A stretch of 64,000 nt of DNA from Emcibacter sp. GTDB lineage: Bacteria > Pseudomonadota > Alphaproteobacteria > Sphingomonadales > Emcibacteraceae. Both the position numbers and the translations under genes were made by a program. Of this stretch, positions 60,097 to 64,000 are shown piece by piece (within the stretch, counting starts at the first letter, position 1; every line of letters starts with the position of its first letter). The notes under the pieces were generated by a model, which saw only the letters and a list, made by a program, of their open reading frames with translations, searched no databases and had not been told where the DNA came from. The stretch lies in contig NZ_OY776217.1 of the NCBI RefSeq assembly GCF_963675455.1, forward strand, positions 1 through 64,000, given 5' to 3'.

Positions 60097-60893
60097 GCCA
60101 GGCGTTCTCTGCTGACGTCATCTACCGGAACGAACAGAATAAGCCTCTGACCGGGGGCTTCTTCTATTGCATAGGAGCTATGCTGAACAGTAATGTCGCC
60201 GAAGCCGGATGTATTCACCGTATGGACGTCTTCAAAATGAGCAACGATTTCTGATTCATACCAGAACTCCTCGAAGGTTTTGCTCTTCTTCAGCATTTCC
60301 TGAATGATCGCGTCAAAAACATCTATACGTGTGGTCCTGCTGTAATCCCATTTGAAGCGTGCCGTTAGGCGGCGGGCCATTTCCCTGAAACCTTCAGGGT
60401 TCTTACGATACCTTTCATCCAGCATGAGAATCTTGAACAGATTTCTCTCTGATGCCGGACGACCCGCATAATCTCTGAAAATTTTGGTAACGATTCGATT
60501 CCAGCCAATCACCGTCCAGTCTTCCGTAATGACCTGGGCCGGAATATTCAAACCATCCAGCATATGCTGGGTGATGGGATGAATCACCTCGTCCGGCGGC
60601 ACAGCAAGCGGAGGTGGACGGTGCTGGGCAAGGGCAAACAGAAATTCGCGCTCCTGCGGATTCAGCAGGAAGGTTTTACTCAATCCTTCCAGCATGGCCG
60701 CAGAAAGCTGAACGTCCCGGCCCTGTTCGAACCAGGTGTACCAGGTCACACTCATCCCGGTGAGGGCCGCTACTTCCTCGCGACGAAGTCCTACCGTACG
60801 GCGACGATCACTATCCGGAAGGCCCACATCCGCAGGCTTGATGCGTGCACGGGCATTTTTCAGGAACCGGACAAGTTCATCTCTTTGTGTCAT
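60072..60893 (-). CDS. XRE-family regulator with MmyB-like ligand-binding domain
   Basis: This 273-residue protein has an N-terminal HTH (RREEVAALTGMSVTWYTWFEQGR, about 36-58) and a C-terminal MmyB-type domain (about 105-265) that in this family binds a fatty acid or other hydrophobic ligand. It is divergent from the beta-etherase operon, and inverted repeats are present in the intergenic region. It is probably the local regulator of that operon. Confidence 0.92.
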   Translation of the reverse strand: MTQRDELVRFLKNARARIKPADVGLPDSDRRRTVGLRREEVAALTGMSVTWYTWFEQGRDVQLSAAMLEGLSKTFLLNPQEREFLFALAQHRPPPLAVPPDEVIHPITQHMLDGLNIPAQVITEDWTVIGWNRIVTKIFRDYAGRPASERNLFKILMLDERYRKNPEGFREMARRLTARFKWDYSRTTRIDVFDAIIQEMLKKSKTFEEFWYESEIVAHFEDVHTVNTSGFGDITVQHSSYAIEEAPGQRLILFVPVDDVSRERLAQVVLSES

Positions 60894-60919
60894 ATTGCAA
60901 CCTCTCTGATAATCCAGAA

Positions 60920-60984
60920 TTAGTAAGTCATACTAACAGTGTCAAGTCAGACTCTGGTTTTGGCAAAAATAATAACATATGTTA
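60920..60984. promoter_or_regulatory. Two palindromes between the XRE gene and the beta-etherase operon
   Basis: TTAGTA-AGTCA-TACTAA (60920-60936) is a perfect 6-bp inverted repeat 27 bp upstream of the XRE start. TAACATATGTTA (60973-60984) is a perfect 12-bp palindrome. They are candidate operators for the divergent regulator. The rest of 60985-61130 holds nothing else recognised. Confidence 0.5.
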
Positions 60985-61130
60985 ACATAAGTCCGTTCTC
61001 TTCGGCCGGGCCAGACAGGGCAAACTGGGTGTTAGTTTTTATTATAGGATAACAACAGGTCTGTTTGTAACCTCAACTTCTTGCCACTATAGCAGCGTAC
61101 AAAAAAGCATGCCTTGAACGGAGAAAAACC

Positions 61131-62006
61131 ATGACTAAAAAAATATTTATGACCTGCGCTGTAACCGGCAGTTCACCACTACCCAAACACCCGAATTTTC
61201 CGTTTAAACCGGAACATGTAGCAGCCGAAGGTCTGGCCGCCGCAGAAGCCGGCGCCGCAATATTGCACATACATGTCCGGGACCCCGAGACAGGCGCGGC
61301 ATCGACCGAGCTTGAACTTTACCGCGAAGTTATCGGCCTGATCAGGGAAAAGAACAAAGAAGTGATCCTGAACGTCACAACCGGTCCGGGCTGTACCTGG
61401 ATGCAGAGCGACACCGAGCCGGAAAAATGCGGCCCGGGAACGCTGATGTATACCGCCGAAAGACGGCTGGAGCATATTCTCGACCTCAAACCGGAAATGT
61501 GCACTCTTGATATCTGCACCATGCAGCTGTGGGGCGGTGCCGCAATCAATCTGGACCCCATGATTACCCGTATGGGGGAAATGATCCAGGATATGGGGGT
61601 TTTGCCGGAAATCGAATGTTTCGAAGCCGGAGACTTTGTCTTTGCCGATGATTTGATGGCCAAGGGCGCACTTCCCAAGAATGCCCCCTATTCCTTCGTT
61701 CTGGGGACAAAATACGGCCTGCCGGCAACCACGGAAGCAATGTCCTATGCCCGTAACCAGATCCCGCGCGGCGCCAACTGGACAGCCTTCGGTGTTAGTC
61801 GTCATTCATTCCCGATGGCAGCCCAAGCCGTTTTGCTGGGCGGCAATGTCAGGGTCGGCTTTGAAGACACCGTTTATTTGCGCCGGGGAAAAATGGCCGC
61901 CAATAACGCAGAACTGGTCAGCTGGGGCGCCAGCATTATTGAACATCTTGGCAACGATCTTGCAACAGCAGGCGAAGCGCGGGAAATGCTGGGACTGGCA
62001 CACTAG
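61131..62006 (+). CDS. BKACE-family beta-keto acid cleavage enzyme
   Basis: This 291-residue DUF849/KCE-family protein has the zinc motif HIHVRD (46-51) and GVSRHSFPMAAQAVLLGGNVRVG near the C-terminus. Members join acetyl-CoA with a beta-keto acid, giving an acyl-CoA and acetoacetate. It heads an operon with LigF-, LigE- and LigD-like genes. A plausible substrate is an aryl beta-keto acid such as vanilloyl acetic acid from beta-aryl-ether breakdown; this is inference. Confidence 0.9.
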   Translation: MTKKIFMTCAVTGSSPLPKHPNFPFKPEHVAAEGLAAAEAGAAILHIHVRDPETGAASTELELYREVIGLIREKNKEVILNVTTGPGCTWMQSDTEPEKCGPGTLMYTAERRLEHILDLKPEMCTLDICTMQLWGGAAINLDPMITRMGEMIQDMGVLPEIECFEAGDFVFADDLMAKGALPKNAPYSFVLGTKYGLPATTEAMSYARNQIPRGANWTAFGVSRHSFPMAAQAVLLGGNVRVGFEDTVYLRRGKMAANNAELVSWGASIIEHLGNDLATAGEAREMLGLAH

Positions 62007-62050
62007 GGTTCCACACACCATCAATAGAACAAAATATAGGGAAGAACATT

Positions 62051-62833
62051 ATGCTTGAAGTCTATCACGCCGAACCCGGCGCCAATACCCTGAAAGTGCT
62101 GCTCGCCTTGAAGGAAAAAGGCGTTGAATTCAAGAGCTGCTATGTTGCGCTCAATAAATTTGAGCAACACGAGGAATGGTTCAAAAAAATCAATCCCAAC
62201 GGACAGGTTCCTGTCATCGTCCATGACGGCAAGGTGATTAACGAATCGACCGTCATCAATGAATATGTCGATGCCGTTTTCGAAGGCCCGGCCCTGCGCC
62301 CGGCAGATGAATATGGCAAGGCGATGATGCGGATATGGACCAAATGGGTGGACGAGTATTTCTGCCCGGCACTGAGCTACCTGGCCTGGAACTGGATGAT
62401 AAAGAGCCTGGTCAAAGACCTGACCCCTGAGGAGTTTGAAGCAAAGCTGGAGCGTATCCCCCTCAAGGAGCAGCGGGACAAATGGCGCATTACTGCGACC
62501 GAAGGCTACCCCGAAGAACGGCTAAAGGAATGGCGGCGACAGGTTGAAAATTCCGTCACGAAAATTGACGGGGCACTCCGTGAACATGGCAAACCCTGGA
62601 TCCTCGGCGACCGGTTCACCCTCGCGGACATTTCAGTCTTTGCCATGGCCCAGCCCATGCCCATGGGTTACGACGACATCATGAACGAAAAGGCCACACC
62701 GCATCTGACGGCCTGGTATAACCGCATGATGGAACGCGAAGGCACCAAAGCGGCCCTTACCATGCCCAATCGCATGCGTGAGGAAGTCAAACTGGACGAC
62801 CGCATCGAGGTTCTATCCAAACAAGGAAAGTAA
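62051..62833 (+). CDS. ligF: LigF-like glutathione-dependent beta-etherase
   Basis: This 260-residue GST resembles Sphingobium LigF in many blocks, including KFEQHEEWFKKINPNGQVP, HDGKVINESTVINEY and RIWTKWVDEYFC. LigF cleaves the beta-aryl ether bond of the beta-S/beta-R ketone dimer, leaving a glutathione adduct. The helical C-terminal half is longer than in LigE. It follows the BKACE gene by 44 bp and is followed by the LigE-like gene. The assignment is from recall of LigF; enzyme stereochemistry is untested. Confidence 0.88.
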   Translation: MLEVYHAEPGANTLKVLLALKEKGVEFKSCYVALNKFEQHEEWFKKINPNGQVPVIVHDGKVINESTVINEYVDAVFEGPALRPADEYGKAMMRIWTKWVDEYFCPALSYLAWNWMIKSLVKDLTPEEFEAKLERIPLKEQRDKWRITATEGYPEERLKEWRRQVENSVTKIDGALREHGKPWILGDRFTLADISVFAMAQPMPMGYDDIMNEKATPHLTAWYNRMMEREGTKAALTMPNRMREEVKLDDRIEVLSKQGK

Positions 62834-62837
62834 GACT

Positions 62838-63569
62838 TTGGCCAACAACAATACGATCATTCTTTATGATCTGGTGCTGGAAAGCGGCTGTACCATCAGC
62901 CCCTTTGTCTGGCGCACAAAATATGCCCTGAAACACAAAGGCTTTGACCTTGATCTCGTGCCAAACGGCTTTACCGGCATTGAAGAACTTACGAATGGTT
63001 TTTCCGATCGACTACCCGTTATTGTTGATGACGGCCACTGGGTGAAGGACAGTTGGGAAATTGCCGAATATCTGGATGAAAAATATCCCGATCTCCCGAT
63101 GCTGTTTGAAGGCGAGAGCCATAAGATACTCACACGGTTCATTGATGACTGGGCCTGGAAAACCGCGATTTCCCCGTGGTTCAGATGTTACATTCTTGAC
63201 TATCATGACCTGTCCATGCCGCAGGACCGCGACTATGTCCGCACCAGCCGGGAACAGCTGTTCCTTGGCGGGGAGAAACTCGAAAATGTACAGGCCGGAC
63301 GGGAAGAGCGCCTGCCGCTCGTCCCGCCAACCCTGGAACCCCTGCGCGTTCTTTTGCAGGACACGCCGTGGCTTGGCGGGGAAACACCCAACTATACCGA
63401 CTATTGTATACTGGCTGTTTTTCTGTGGACCGCATCCGTCGCCAAAGTTCCACCATTGCATGACGATGACCCGCTGAAGGACTATATTGATCGTGGCTTT
63501 GACCTGTATGGCGGTCTGGGACGCCATGAAGGCATGCATAATTTATTTGGTCTGCCAAAGGCAGGATAA
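62838..63569 (+). CDS. ligE: LigE-like glutathione-dependent beta-etherase
   Basis: This 243-residue protein is strikingly close to LigE/LigP: SGCTISPFVWRTKYALKHKG, WFRCYILDYHDLSMPQDRDY and LENVQAGREERLPLVPPTLE. It would cleave the opposite enantiomer from LigF. I use a TTG start (62838) because AAGGAAAG lies 7 nt before it; the frame extends upstream into ligF without family sequence. The tail beyond FGL is short compared with LigE. Confidence 0.9.
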   Translation: MANNNTIILYDLVLESGCTISPFVWRTKYALKHKGFDLDLVPNGFTGIEELTNGFSDRLPVIVDDGHWVKDSWEIAEYLDEKYPDLPMLFEGESHKILTRFIDDWAWKTAISPWFRCYILDYHDLSMPQDRDYVRTSREQLFLGGEKLENVQAGREERLPLVPPTLEPLRVLLQDTPWLGGETPNYTDYCILAVFLWTASVAKVPPLHDDDPLKDYIDRGFDLYGGLGRHEGMHNLFGLPKAG

Positions 63570-63607
63570 CCCCGAACCCAAATATTCAGATTTAACAGGA
63601 GTAGAAA

Positions 63608-64000
63608 ATGCAGGATCTAAAAGGGAAAGTCGCATTTATCACCGGCGGTGGTTCCGGTGTTGCGCTTGGTCAGGCAAAGGTATTTGCGGAAGAAGCCGGC
63701 ATGAAAGTCGTGATTGCGGATGTCCAGCAACCCCACCTTGATGAAGCCATGGAATATTTCAGCGACAAAAAAGCAGAGGTTCATGCCCTGAACCTCGACA
63801 TCACCGACCGGGACGCCTATGCCCGCGCAGCCGATGAGGCAGAGGAAGTGTTCGGACCCGTCCAGCTTCTGTGCAATACAGCTGGCGTCAGCCAGTTCGG
63901 GCCGATCGAACAAGCGACATTTGATGACTGGGACTGGCAGATTGATGTTAACCTGAAGGGAATGATCAATGGTGTAATGACCTTCATGCCGCGCATGATT
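63608..64000 (+). CDS. SDR C-alpha-dehydrogenase, LigD/LigL-like (partial)
   Basis: The first 131 residues are present; the gene runs off the window. TGGGSGVALGQAKVFAEEAG, the NAD loop IADVQ, CNTAGVSQFGPIEQ and INGVMTFMPRMI match the LigD/LigL/LigN/LigO Cα-dehydrogenases. These oxidise the benzylic alcohol of beta-aryl-ether dimers to the ketone that LigE and LigF require. AGGAGTAG precedes the ATG at 63608. Which of the four stereochemical types it is cannot be told from this part. Confidence 0.87.
   Translation, partial: MQDLKGKVAFITGGGSGVALGQAKVFAEEAGMKVVIADVQQPHLDEAMEYFSDKKAEVHALNLDITDRDAYARAADEAEEVFGPVQLLCNTAGVSQFGPIEQATFDDWDWQIDVNLKGMINGVMTFMPRMI

Overview
The window reads as the chromosome of a moderate-GC Gram-negative bacterium, most likely a free-living alphaproteobacterium (inference from TonB-dependent receptors, an ECF sigma/anti-sigma pair, LigE/LigF-type glutathione enzymes and a DmpR/XylR-type regulator). 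It is dominated by catabolism of aromatic and other poorly soluble carbon compounds. No tRNA, rRNA, insertion sequence or CRISPR array was found.

Layout. 1-411: a minus-strand cobalamin riboswitch with an RBS-sequestering hairpin and the first eight codons of the gene it controls. 412-8886: a TetR regulator with palindromic operators, a TonB-dependent receptor, and a tightly coupled operon (TPR-sulfotransferase, serine hydrolase, MFS, nitrilase-type amidohydrolase). 9201-13129: a self-sufficient P450-reductase fusion followed by an aldehyde dehydrogenase and an intrinsic terminator. 13368-16667: a small zinc-ribbon membrane protein, a Lon-like S16 protease and a small partner. 16745-22203: an ECF sigma/anti-sigma locus with a subtilisin carrying a long Ala/Glu repeat, a secreted Ala/Glu 11-mer repeat protein and an outer-membrane barrel. 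Three transcription units here carry the same promoter-like element, GGAAT-N17-CGTTA. This is the best candidate for an undescribed system.

22278-42631 is a phenol/catechol island. DmpKLMNOP phenol hydroxylase makes catechol. DmpQ and DmpB perform extradiol cleavage, and DmpC, DmpD, DmpE and DmpH process the ring-cleavage product. Upstream on the same strand are a GST, a DsbA-family isomerase and a DUF1329/DUF1302/RND/YCF48 envelope set that probably handles uptake of hydrophobic substrate. Two consensus sigma-54 promoters, each with DmpR-like upstream palindromes, and a divergent DmpR-type activator tie uptake and catabolism into one inferred regulon. DmpF and DmpG, which finish the pathway, lie separately at 55.6-57.5 kb under an IclR regulator. 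The DmpI tautomerase is not in the window.

42693-49512 is an amidase, HDAC-family deacetylase, TonB receptor (frameshifted) and periplasmic amidohydrolase operon. 49903-55515 holds a GNAT acetyltransferase, a large MalT-type LuxR regulator, and thiolase plus enoyl-CoA hydratase. 58660-64000 holds a Spinster-type MFS, an XRE/MmyB regulator and an operon of a BKACE enzyme, LigF-like and LigE-like beta-etherases and a LigD-like C-alpha dehydrogenase cut by the window end. This looks like a lignin beta-aryl-ether pathway. Together the window describes import and breakdown of lignin-type aryl ethers and phenols to acetyl-CoA and pyruvate.
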